Source of the DNA: SKPH01 sp051748565
GTDB lineage: Bacteria; Bacillota; Dethiobacteria; DTU022
Length of the DNA stretch: 36,154 nt
Direction: 5' to 3'
Assembly (NCBI GenBank): GCA_051748565.1
Contig: JBNJHN010000015.1
Span: forward strand, 1 to 36,154
Below the pieces are notes generated by a model. It did no database searches. It saw only the letters and a list, made by a program, of their open reading frames with translations, and was not told where the DNA came from. Made by a program: the position numbers and the translations under genes. Positions 16,332 to 22,907 of the stretch are shown here, in pieces (position 1 is the stretch's first letter; each line of letters starts with the position of its first letter).

Positions 16332-16360
16332 AGTATAGCATAGTTCACCGATCCTGGCAA
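16332..16360 (-). promoter_or_regulatory. Sigma-A promoter for rpsB-tsf
   Basis: On the minus strand, -35 TTGCCA (16355-16360), a 17-bp spacer and -10 TATACT (16332-16337), each one mismatch from consensus. Transcription would start near 16325, about 100 nt before the rpsB TTG. It faces away from the DUF1015 gene. Confidence 0.8.
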
Positions 16361-16370
16361 TGCAAAAAGA

Positions 16371-16396
16371 CTTTATTTGTTGCCTTTATTTGTTGC
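16371..16396. repeat. Perfect tandem 13-bp repeat between divergent rpsB and DUF1015 promoters
   Basis: CTTTATTTGTTGC occurs twice in direct succession (16371-16383 and 16384-16396). It lies 11 bp upstream of the rpsB -35 box and covers the -35 region of the DUF1015 promoter candidate. A repressor or activator site is possible; a chance or slippage duplication cannot be excluded. Confidence 0.75.
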
Positions 16397-16419
16397 AAAG
16401 CTATAGCGGTTATTATAAA
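16390..16419 (+). promoter_or_regulatory. Candidate promoter for the DUF1015 gene
   Basis: A -10 box TATAAA (16414-16419) is preceded at 18 bp by TTGTTG (16390-16395). The -35 match is weak and overlaps the second copy of the 13-bp repeat. It would give a leader of about 100 nt before the ATG at 16525. Confidence 0.4.
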
Positions 16420-16524
16420 ATCATAACCATGAACTTTTACCTTTCAGCACGCTTAATCAAGCTCATATGTCAATAATAGCCATTAATTACAATAAAACTA
16501 ACTGCTTTATTCCGGAGGTAGTAA

Positions 16525-17799
16525 ATGGCCTTAATCAAACCTTTTAAAGGAATCAGGTTCAATCAATCACTGGTAAAGAACCTCGGACATGTTATCACAC
16601 CACCTTACGATGTTATTGATGATATAGAACAGGAACGAATGCTCAAATCCAGCCCTTACAATCTTGTTCGCCTCGAATATGGACAGCCGCTGCCGGAAGA
16701 TAATGAAGAAGAAAACCATTACAGCAGGGCCGCAGAAACATTACAGCAGTGGCTGAAAAACGGGATTCTGAAATTGGACAGTAAGAACAGTTATTATCTC
16801 TATGAGCAGTGCTATATATACAATCACCAGGAATTCAAGCGCCTCGGGATAATTGCATCCTTAAAGCTGCAGCCTTATTCAGATAAGATTATCCTCAGGC
16901 ATGAGCGAACTATGTCCGGACCAAAAGCCGATCGGATGAAATTGCTAACCAGCACCCGAACCAATATAAGTCCTATTTTTACCCTTTTTCCTGATCCGGA
17001 TAATCGGATTAAGGAATTTTTTGATGCAGTGGATCAAAACAACCCTGAATTAGAGTTTGCCGGCGATTTCGACGAGGGCCATCGCCTTTGGAGCATTACT
17101 GATCCTTTAATTCAGGATGAACTTACAGCTTACCTGGCTCCGCAACCAATTCTTATTGCCGACGGCCATCATCGCTATGAAACAGCTTTGAACTTTTATA
17201 AAGATTCAAAACCAGATGATACACCCGGAGCGGGTTATATCCTGACGGTAATGTCCAGTTTGAAAGATAATGGTTTGCGCGCTTTACCAACTCATCGTCT
17301 ATTAAGAAACCTGAGCCCGGGACAGAAAAAGAATTTAAATAAAATGGCAGAAAAACAATTTAAAATCATTGAATGGGGCAGTTCACATGAAATGGACAGG
17401 GATAAATTCCTGAAAGATTTAACAGCGTTAAATCACAATAAATGTGGGTTTGGTTTGATCACCGTTGATCAGGCATCTTTCCTGGTTCCCGGTAATCAAT
17501 CTTGTGTGGAATCACTCCCGGTTTCGCTGCTGCATGAAAAACTGTTAAAACCGGCGCTTGCGCTTGGAGTCCGCAAAGAAATTGATAAAAAGATGCTCAG
17601 CTATCCCCATAGCGTTAATACTGCGATCGATGCCGTCATATCCGGCTCAGCTGATGCAGCCTTTATTCTCGAAACAGTGTCGCCTTCTGAAGTTATAGAA
17701 TGCGCCCAAAAAGATATAATTCTTCCTCAAAAAACAACTTTCTTCTATCCAAAACTGCCAGGCGGCCTGGTCCTCTATAACATGGATCTTAGTTACTAA
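16525..17799 (+). CDS. DUF1015 family protein (COG4198-like), function unknown
   Basis: A 424-residue soluble protein of the DUF1015 family, for which I know no established biochemical function. Family hallmarks are the start with PFKGIRFNQSL, VITPPYDVIDD, YNLVRLEYG, the central RHERTMSGPKADRMKLL, SPIFTLFPDP, and the strictly conserved ADGHHRYETAL (about residues 213-223), whose adjacent His residues suggest an active or metal site. No signal peptide or membrane helix is visible. GGAGG 7 nt upstream supports the ATG. It is transcribed alone on the plus strand, divergent from rpsB and convergent with a small gene whose end overlaps it by 11 bp. An enzyme role is inference only. Confidence 0.9.
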   Translation: MALIKPFKGIRFNQSLVKNLGHVITPPYDVIDDIEQERMLKSSPYNLVRLEYGQPLPEDNEEENHYSRAAETLQQWLKNGILKLDSKNSYYLYEQCYIYNHQEFKRLGIIASLKLQPYSDKIILRHERTMSGPKADRMKLLTSTRTNISPIFTLFPDPDNRIKEFFDAVDQNNPELEFAGDFDEGHRLWSITDPLIQDELTAYLAPQPILIADGHHRYETALNFYKDSKPDDTPGAGYILTVMSSLKDNGLRALPTHRLLRNLSPGQKKNLNKMAEKQFKIIEWGSSHEMDRDKFLKDLTALNHNKCGFGLITVDQASFLVPGNQSCVESLPVSLLHEKLLKPALALGVRKEIDKKMLSYPHSVNTAIDAVISGSADAAFILETVSPSEVIECAQKDIILPQKTTFFYPKLPGGLVLYNMDLSY

Positions 17800-18010
17800 T
17801 CCCCCCTGCAATATTTGTGCTTGATATATACTCCATTACTTCTAAATAGATATATACCTGATAGATCTTTTGTTTGATATTATTTTCTAACTGTTTTTTC
17901 TTCAGTTTATCTTTCACAGTTTTTCGCATTCGTAGCAATGATGCAATCTCTTGCGTCATCTGTATCACTTCTTGAGAAAGTTTTTTTAAACCTTCATCTA
18001 GTTGATTCAT
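17789..18010 (-). CDS. Small hypothetical coiled-coil protein
   Basis: A 73-residue frame starting at ATG 18010. I recognise no family. The first two thirds are amphipathic and rich in Lys, Gln, Leu, Ile and Met (MNQLDEGLKKLSQEVIQMTQ at the start), consistent with a helical hairpin or coiled coil. No signal peptide is visible and there is no clear Shine-Dalgarno sequence. It lies 76 bp downstream of ktrA in the same direction, and its end overlaps the convergent DUF1015 gene by 11 bp. The helical, non-random composition favours a real gene, but it could be spurious. Confidence 0.42.
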   Translation of the reverse strand: MNQLDEGLKKLSQEVIQMTQEIASLLRMRKTVKDKLKKKQLENNIKQKIYQVYIYLEVMEYISSTNIAGGISN

Positions 18011-18086
18011 TTATCAACGCCTGCTCTCTAGTTAGGGACCAGTCCGGAGCCTGAAAAACAGGTAGCTGAGTGCTAAAAAATTCATA

Positions 18087-18743
18087 TTAAAGCCAATCCA
18101 CTTTCTTAAGGTGTTTATTTTGGGCAATGGCTACAATAATGTCTTCTGCTTCAATAGTGTCTTCTGCCACCGGCGATATTTTTGTTTTATCCCCATGGTT
18201 GCGGCGCAGAGCAATGACACTGATCCCGTGACGAGCCCGCAAGTCCAACTCTTTCAGCGATTTACCAACCATATGGTCAGGAGCAATAACCTCAACCACG
18301 CTGTAATCATCCGAAAGCTCAATCATATCGATAATCGAGGGGGCGATTAAACTGCGGGCCAGCTTATGTCCCATTTCCCGCTCTGGGAAAACCACCTGGT
18401 TAACCCCTACTTTTTCAAGCACCTTGCCGTGGAGAGTAGTCCGAGCTTTGGCTACAATAACTTTTGCTCCCAGCTCGATGAGGAGGATAGCGGCCATTAT
18501 ACTGGACTGAACATCATCTCCAATTGCTAAAACCACAGCATTGAAATCCTTAACTTCTAATGCTTTCAGGCAGGCTTCTGAAGACGCATCTGCTTGGGCC
18601 GCATTTGTTACCTCATCGCTGATCAACTGGATCTTTACTTCATCATTATCAACAATCATAACATCTTGACCCATATTATAGAGAGTTTTTGCCACACTCG
18701 TTCCGAATCGCCCAGCTCCGATCACCAAAAAAGATTGTTTCAT
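18087..18743 (-). CDS. ktrA: KtrA/TrkA-type potassium channel gating subunit (RCK domains)
   Basis: Cytoplasmic regulator that forms a ring under the KtrB channel and gates K+ entry in response to nucleotides. The 218-residue protein has an RCK_N Rossmann domain with VIGAGRFGTSVA (Gly9, 11, 14) and IVDND at the second strand, then the linker FPEREMGHKLARSL, and an RCK_C domain (about 135-218) with VVEVIAPDHMVGKSLKELDLR. In Gram-positives that C-domain can bind cyclic di-AMP. GGAGG 5 nt before the ATG at 18743 fixes the start; a frame 12 bases longer exists but contains that site. It is the last gene of the potassium unit, separated from the response regulator by 264 bp of repeat-rich DNA. Confidence 0.94.
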   Translation of the reverse strand: MKQSFLVIGAGRFGTSVAKTLYNMGQDVMIVDNDEVKIQLISDEVTNAAQADASSEACLKALEVKDFNAVVLAIGDDVQSSIMAAILLIELGAKVIVAKARTTLHGKVLEKVGVNQVVFPEREMGHKLARSLIAPSIIDMIELSDDYSVVEVIAPDHMVGKSLKELDLRARHGISVIALRRNHGDKTKISPVAEDTIEAEDIIVAIAQNKHLKKVDWL

Positions 18744-18861
18744 AATAACCTCCAAACAACCGATTCGTTAATAACTTTCTGCCAACTGAAAGCCTTAAGC
18801 AACCTACTGTATAAATGCCAATCGCAAGGGTTAACGTCACATAATTCTATTGCTCCTGATG

Positions 18862-18875
18862 TTGTCAATTGACAA
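18862..18875. promoter_or_regulatory. 14-bp perfect palindrome upstream of ktrA
   Basis: TTGTCAATTGACAA reads identically on both strands. It lies between the GTATAAAGAT repeats and the ktrA start, about 120 bp from the ATG. It could be an operator; it also contains a perfect TTGACA word on each strand, but I find no good -10 box 16-18 bp away on either side. Confidence 0.45.
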
Positions 18876-18899
18876 TCCAAGTAAATGTTATCAGGTTCA

Positions 18900-18941
18900 G
18901 TATAAAGATAGTATAAAGATTTCATATTAGCGTATAAAGAT
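18900..18941. repeat. Three direct repeats GTATAAAGAT upstream of ktrA
   Basis: Exact 10-bp copies occur at 18900-18909, 18911-18920 and 18932-18941, so starts are 11 and 21 bp apart, roughly whole helical turns. Such spacing is typical of binding sites for an OmpR/KdpE-class regulator, one of which is encoded immediately upstream. Confidence 0.75.
18910..18938 (-). promoter_or_regulatory. Candidate promoter for ktrA built from the repeats
   Basis: On the minus strand TTTATA (18933-18938) and TATACT (18910-18915) are 17 bp apart. The -10 box is good, the -35 box poor, as expected for an activated promoter. A second TATACT occurs 11 bp further on. Confidence 0.4.
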
Positions 18942-18942
18942 T

Positions 18943-18992
18943 CCATAAACTTCAGTGCCTGCATCATACAATGCAGGCACTGAAGTTTATGG
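18943..18992. repeat. Perfect 22-bp inverted repeat (6-nt loop) after the response regulator gene
   Basis: The arms 18943-18964 and 18971-18992 are exact reverse complements with loop CATACA, and their cores read CAGTGCCTGCAT and ATGCAGGCACTG. It starts 15 bp after the response regulator stop. No T-run follows on either strand, so it is not a classic intrinsic terminator. It could form a very stable hairpin in mRNA, an end-protecting 3' structure, or a small mobile palindrome. Confidence 0.85.
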
Positions 18993-19007
18993 CTATAATA
19001 AAAAATA

Positions 19008-19694
19008 TTATTCATCTGCAAGGCGATAGCCGACTCCTACCTCCGTTATAATATATCGCGGTTTTGCCGGATTCTCTTCAATTTTACGCCTTATATTGGC
19101 CATAAATACTCTCAAAGACTGCACATCATTGTCAAGTGATGAACCCCATACTTCTTTTAAAATAAACTTGTGTGTCAGCACTTTACCGTAATTCTTTAGA
19201 AGCAAAGCCATTACTTTAAATTCAATCGGTGTTAAATGTATCTCATTACCCCGTAGTAGTACCTGATGTTTAGCCAAATCTATTTCCAGATCGGCGAGTT
19301 TATAAAAAGATAGTTCTTCATTATTTATCGTGCCGGCATGACGAAATACGACCCTTATACGAGCTAATAATTCTTTAATACTGAAAGGCTTGCTCAGGTA
19401 ATCATCAGCTCCGGCATCCAGGGCTTCAACCTTCTCAGTGTCCTTATCGCGGGCAGATACAACTATGATAGGAATATCAGAAAATGCTCGCACTTGTTTT
19501 ATTATTTCCAAACCATCCATATCAGGCAGGCCCAGATCAAGAATTATTGTTGTAATTGGCTCAGTAGCGATTATGCCTAATGCACCTTTTCCGGTTGAAG
19601 ATTCAAGACAGTCATAATCCTGGGATTTTAAAGAAAACTTGATAAAATTCCTGATTTTTAAATCATCTTCAACTATTAAGAACAATGGTTCCAC
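19008..19694 (-). CDS. OmpR/KdpE family response regulator
   Basis: DNA-binding partner of the adjacent sensor kinase. The 228-residue protein has a receiver domain (LIVEDD acidic pocket, phospho-acceptor Asp53 in IILDLGLPDMDG, VSARD, and Lys in DYLSKPF) and a winged-helix C-terminal domain ending in SLRVFMANIRRKIEENPAKP and VGVGYRL. The start is GTG 19694, with AGGAGG 7 nt upstream, lying 11 bp after the kinase stop; a longer frame runs back into the kinase gene with no support. Sequence and context point to KdpE, but no kdpFABC genes are in the window. Its likely targets are ktrB and ktrA around it. Confidence 0.93.
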   Translation of the reverse strand: MEPLFLIVEDDLKIRNFIKFSLKSQDYDCLESSTGKGALGIIATEPITTIILDLGLPDMDGLEIIKQVRAFSDIPIIVVSARDKDTEKVEALDAGADDYLSKPFSIKELLARIRVVFRHAGTINNEELSFYKLADLEIDLAKHQVLLRGNEIHLTPIEFKVMALLLKNYGKVLTHKFILKEVWGSSLDNDVQSLRVFMANIRRKIEENPAKPRYIITEVGVGYRLADE

Positions 19695-19705
19695 AGCCAG
19701 GCCTC

Positions 19706-21163
19706 CTATCGGTTTAGGTAAAAACGAAACGTCGCTCCGCCAGTACAATTATTTTCAGCAAAAATCTCGCCTCCATGCATATTTACTATGGCCTTACAGA
19801 TTGCCAGTCCGAGGCCTATTCCCCTTTTTGCATCAGTTCTTTGGTTATCACCCAGATAAAAAATGTCGAAAAGTTTTTCAATGTCATTTTCTTCTATTCC
19901 CGTTCCATTATCAGAAACCTCAAACCAGGCTTTGCAATTGTCCAGGGTCACATAAACGTTTATCTCGCCTTCCGGAGGGGTATGCTTTACTGCATTATCC
20001 AGCAGATTGATCAATACCTGTACTATCAGCTTGCTATCCATATATACAAACAGCACATCATCTGGAATAGTTACAGATATTCTATGGTTGGGAGAATGCT
20101 TTTGAACCTGTCTTATAGACTCGGCAATTATCTCTTCAACAGCTTCAAGTTGAGTGACCACATTTATGCGGCCCTCCTGAATACGAGTTAAACTCAATAT
20201 ATTTTCAACCAGCCGGGTAAGCCAAATTGAGTCTTGGTATATTTCTGAAGCGGTATTAATATAATCAGGTTTATCCAGGCTGTGAAGCAGCATTTCCGCA
20301 GCACCGGTTATTACTGACAAGGGAGTTCTTAGGTCGTGGGAAATAGCTCTAAGCAGGTTATTTTTAAACCTTTCTTGTTCAGCCTCTATTTTAGCCGTTT
20401 CTTTATCTTTAGATAGATATTCGCGATCCATTGCTATTGTTATTTGCATGAATATCGATTCCAACAAATACCGGCTTTCCTGATTCATGTTGTCCAATCC
20501 CTCAGGAAGGCAAAAAATACACACACGATTACCTTGCACCTTAATAGGGATTGAGCAATATCGAGCAATAAAAATGTTTATTTGAGCTTGTTCAAGTTCA
20601 CCATATATGAAATCCCCTGTATTTTTTCGAAGTTTAATTGTTTCTAACATATTTTTTCTTTCTTCTGTCATCACACAAATCACGTCACATTCATAAAGGT
20701 CAGATAAGCATCGCATAGAAACGTTAATAACTTCTTGAATACCCCTTGTTTTCGCAAACAAGCTGGTAATTTCATACAAGGTTTGCGCTTGTTTTTCCTG
20801 TATATTGGCTCTTTCTTTGGCATTTATCAGATTGCTGGTCAGTGTACTTGAAAATAATGATGCCAACAGCATTATTATAAAAGTAAAGATATAAGATTTG
20901 TCATACACGGTAAAGGTATATACAGGCTCGGTGAAAAAGAAATTATAAGATAGGGTGGCTATAAAAGAAGTAAAAATCCCATAGATAAAGCCTCTTGTAT
21001 AGCGAGAGGCAAGTAATACGGATAATATATATACTATGACAATATTAACTTCGGTAAAACCAAGATCTTTTATTAAGAAAGACAGCAATGTTGCTATCAG
21101 GGTCAGTAACAAAACGATTACACTCTGCCGAAAGATAAATATAAAGTTTGCTTGATTAATCAT
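19706..21163 (-). CDS. KdpD-like sensor histidine kinase lacking the KdpD N-terminal domains
   Basis: Membrane sensor that phosphorylates the next gene product. The 485-residue protein opens directly with four hydrophobic segments (about 10-110) containing SYNFFFTEPVYTFTVYD, the hallmark of the DUF4118 region of KdpD. A GAF-like region (about 125-245), the phospho-acceptor motif AISHDLRTPLSVITG (His276), and an ATPase domain with LLDNAVKHTP, DNGTGI and GIGLGLAIC follow. The long N-terminal KdpD ATP-binding and Usp domains are absent. It sits between ktrB (55 bp) and the regulator (11 bp). Sensing of K+ or ionic strength is inferred from family and neighbours. Confidence 0.93.
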   Translation of the reverse strand: MINQANFIFIFRQSVIVLLLTLIATLLSFLIKDLGFTEVNIVIVYILSVLLASRYTRGFIYGIFTSFIATLSYNFFFTEPVYTFTVYDKSYIFTFIIMLLASLFSSTLTSNLINAKERANIQEKQAQTLYEITSLFAKTRGIQEVINVSMRCLSDLYECDVICVMTEERKNMLETIKLRKNTGDFIYGELEQAQINIFIARYCSIPIKVQGNRVCIFCLPEGLDNMNQESRYLLESIFMQITIAMDREYLSKDKETAKIEAEQERFKNNLLRAISHDLRTPLSVITGAAEMLLHSLDKPDYINTASEIYQDSIWLTRLVENILSLTRIQEGRINVVTQLEAVEEIIAESIRQVQKHSPNHRISVTIPDDVLFVYMDSKLIVQVLINLLDNAVKHTPPEGEINVYVTLDNCKAWFEVSDNGTGIEENDIEKLFDIFYLGDNQRTDAKRGIGLGLAICKAIVNMHGGEIFAENNCTGGATFRFYLNR

Positions 21164-21190
21164 TGTTGCTCAGCCCTAATTTATGACCTG

Positions 21191-21218
21191 CTTATACAAC
21201 TCCACTTTAAGCTGTAAA
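21191..21218 (-). promoter_or_regulatory. Candidate internal promoter for the sensor kinase-regulator pair
   Basis: On the minus strand TTTACA (21213-21218) and TATAAG (21191-21196) are separated by 16 bp, each one mismatch from consensus. The -35 box begins right after the ktrB stop and would give a leader of about 20 nt. Confidence 0.5.
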
Positions 21219-22556
21219 CTATCCGATCATCAAATGTTCTTCCCGATATCTTACTGTTTCATCTTTAGGCTTCTTCTGGGTCAGGGCAACCAGCAGGGTG
21301 ACCGGCCCAATTCTTCCACAAAACATAGTGACAATCAGTGTAATCTTACCGGGATTACTGAATTCGGGTGTTATCCCTGATGAGAGCCCAACTGTCCCAA
21401 AAGCCGAAAACGCTTCAAAAAACATAGTAAGGAAATCCTGATTCTCGACCAATGTCAATATAAAAGTAGCTATAAATACTAATGCCGCCGCCGCTATTAC
21501 AATCGATATAGCCTTCATTATATTACTAATCGGCAAACGACGCAAAAATAGGACCGGTTCATGTCTGCCCCTGATCATACTGATCAGGGTAATCAGAACG
21601 ACACTAAAAGTAGTCGTTTTTACTCCTCCGCCGGTAGATGTCGGTGAAGCTCCAATAAACATCAGAATCATTAAAATAAGCAAAGATGGATGGTTTAACA
21701 ACCCTGTATCCAAAACACTGAATCCAGCAGTACGAGCCGTCGCTGATGTAAATAGCGCCGTAAAAACTTTGGCCCCACCTGACAGGTTACCCAGTGTATT
21801 CGGGTTATTGTATTCAAGGAAAAAGATAAGGATAGTTCCGCTAACCAGCAGGAACGCAGAAACCACTAAGACCAGGCGGCTGTGCAGGGAAAGGCGTTTT
21901 CGGTAACGGAAAAATCTACTCAACTCAAGGATTACCGTGAAGCCTATCCCACCGATGATGAAAAGGGTCAGGATTGTCCCGTTTACAAGGTAATCTGTAG
22001 GGAAAAGGGTCAGGCTGTTGTAATTGCCAAACAGATCGAATCCGGCATTGCCGAAAGCAGAAACAGAATGAAACAGCGCAAAGAAAAACCCCTGACCATA
22101 TCCAAAATCGGGGATAAATCGAAAACTGAGAAATATTGTCCCAAACACGACAAAAAACAAGGCTATCTGGAATACTACTCTGACCAGTGTGACCAGCCCG
22201 GCCATAGATTCTTGATTCAAAGCTTCCTTGACAACCAGACGATCTCTCAATGAGATTTCTCGACCCAAAAAGACAAAAATCAGTGTAGTCATGGTCATGA
22301 TACCAAGAGAGCCTAAAAATATTAGGATCATGATAACGCCCTGTCCGAAAGGGGTATAAAAAGTGCCTGTATCAACTACTACCAGGCCGGTCACACATAC
22401 TGCCGAAGTAGCAGTAAACAAGGCGTCGATGTAAGCAATATCAGCCTCTACATAGGATTGCGGTAAGTATAGGAGTAGTGAGCCTATCACGATTATGCCC
22501 AGAAAACCTGATGCCAGAACTTGTGCCGGGTTAAATGCTTTGCGCCTATCAGGCAA
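21219..22556 (-). CDS. ktrB: KtrB/TrkH-family potassium uptake channel subunit
   Basis: Integral membrane K+ translocating subunit. The 445-residue protein has four repeated membrane-pore-membrane units, each with a selectivity-filter Gly: TSAVCVTGLVV (about 50-60), SAFGNAGFDLF (about 165-175), TARTAGFSVLD (about 273-283) and SAFGTVGLSSG (about 389-399). The length matches Bacillus-type KtrB better than the longer TrkH. The start is TTG (22554-22556), with AGGAG 7 nt upstream and a good promoter 65 bp further out. Unlike many genomes, the partner ktrA is separated from it by a two-component system. Confidence 0.95.
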   Translation of the reverse strand: MPDRRKAFNPAQVLASGFLGIIVIGSLLLYLPQSYVEADIAYIDALFTATSAVCVTGLVVVDTGTFYTPFGQGVIMILIFLGSLGIMTMTTLIFVFLGREISLRDRLVVKEALNQESMAGLVTLVRVVFQIALFFVVFGTIFLSFRFIPDFGYGQGFFFALFHSVSAFGNAGFDLFGNYNSLTLFPTDYLVNGTILTLFIIGGIGFTVILELSRFFRYRKRLSLHSRLVLVVSAFLLVSGTILIFFLEYNNPNTLGNLSGGAKVFTALFTSATARTAGFSVLDTGLLNHPSLLILMILMFIGASPTSTGGGVKTTTFSVVLITLISMIRGRHEPVLFLRRLPISNIMKAISIVIAAAALVFIATFILTLVENQDFLTMFFEAFSAFGTVGLSSGITPEFSNPGKITLIVTMFCGRIGPVTLLVALTQKKPKDETVRYREEHLMIG

Positions 22557-22620
22557 ATAAACAACTCCTACTGTAGATTCCTTAAGTTAACAACCAATGG
22601 CTTACAAACTTTATAGTATC

Positions 22621-22649
22621 AATATACTCCTCTGTGTTGAGTATTTCAA
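22621..22649 (-). promoter_or_regulatory. Sigma-A promoter for ktrB
   Basis: On the minus strand -35 TTGAAA (22644-22649), 17-bp spacer, -10 TATATT (22621-22626), each one mismatch from consensus. Transcription would start near 22614, giving a leader of about 58 nt with the AGGAG site before the TTG start. Confidence 0.75.
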
Positions 22650-22814
22650 TAATTAAATATTAGCAGGAATTTATAATTTTGCTTTGAATAAATGTATTAC
22701 TATAACCCCGGCGATCAATAAATTAGCGTTTTTTTAATAAAACATCATGGCATAAACATTTATTCTTAACTGCAAAGGTGTGAAAGGTAAGTTAATTTGT
22801 CCTCGTTTAACACT

Positions 22815-22855
22815 GGATCCCCTACCGGGGCATCCTTAAGCTTTCAAAAAAGCTT
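22815..22855. repeat. Two adjacent inverted repeats downstream of the deacetylase gene
   Basis: GGATCCCC and GGGG-C-ATCC (22815-22835, loop TACC, one bulged base) are followed after 2 bp by AAGCTTT and AAAGCTT (22838-22855, loop CAAA). Both could form RNA hairpins at the 3' end of the deacetylase mRNA. Neither is followed by a proper T-run. Confidence 0.5.
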
Positions 22856-22907
22856 CACGAATAACCGGCGCAATATAATAAATGGAGGCTATTTAAATCG
22901 GCAGGCA

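Larger units (their letters stand above)
22557..22907. other. 351-bp AT-rich intergenic region between the deacetylase gene and ktrB
   Basis: Contains two adjacent small inverted repeats near the deacetylase end (22815-22855) and the ktrB promoter near the other end (22621-22649). The middle, about 22650-22810, is very AT-rich with no gene, no recognisable riboswitch and no terminator that I can support. I looked for the ydaO cyclic di-AMP riboswitch that controls ktr genes in Bacillus and did not find it. Confidence 0.6.

Noticed and set aside
18740..19021. 93-codon minus-strand open frame between the response regulator and ktrA
   Set aside because: It reads straight through the 22-bp inverted repeat and the GTATAAAGAT repeats, has no family resemblance and no ribosome-binding site; it is better explained as regulatory DNA.
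22557..22907. Possible cyclic di-AMP (ydaO) riboswitch before ktrB
   Set aside because: I looked for the conserved core seen before ktr genes in Bacillus and did not find it. The GC-rich hairpin present here also lies upstream of the mapped promoter, outside the ktrB leader.
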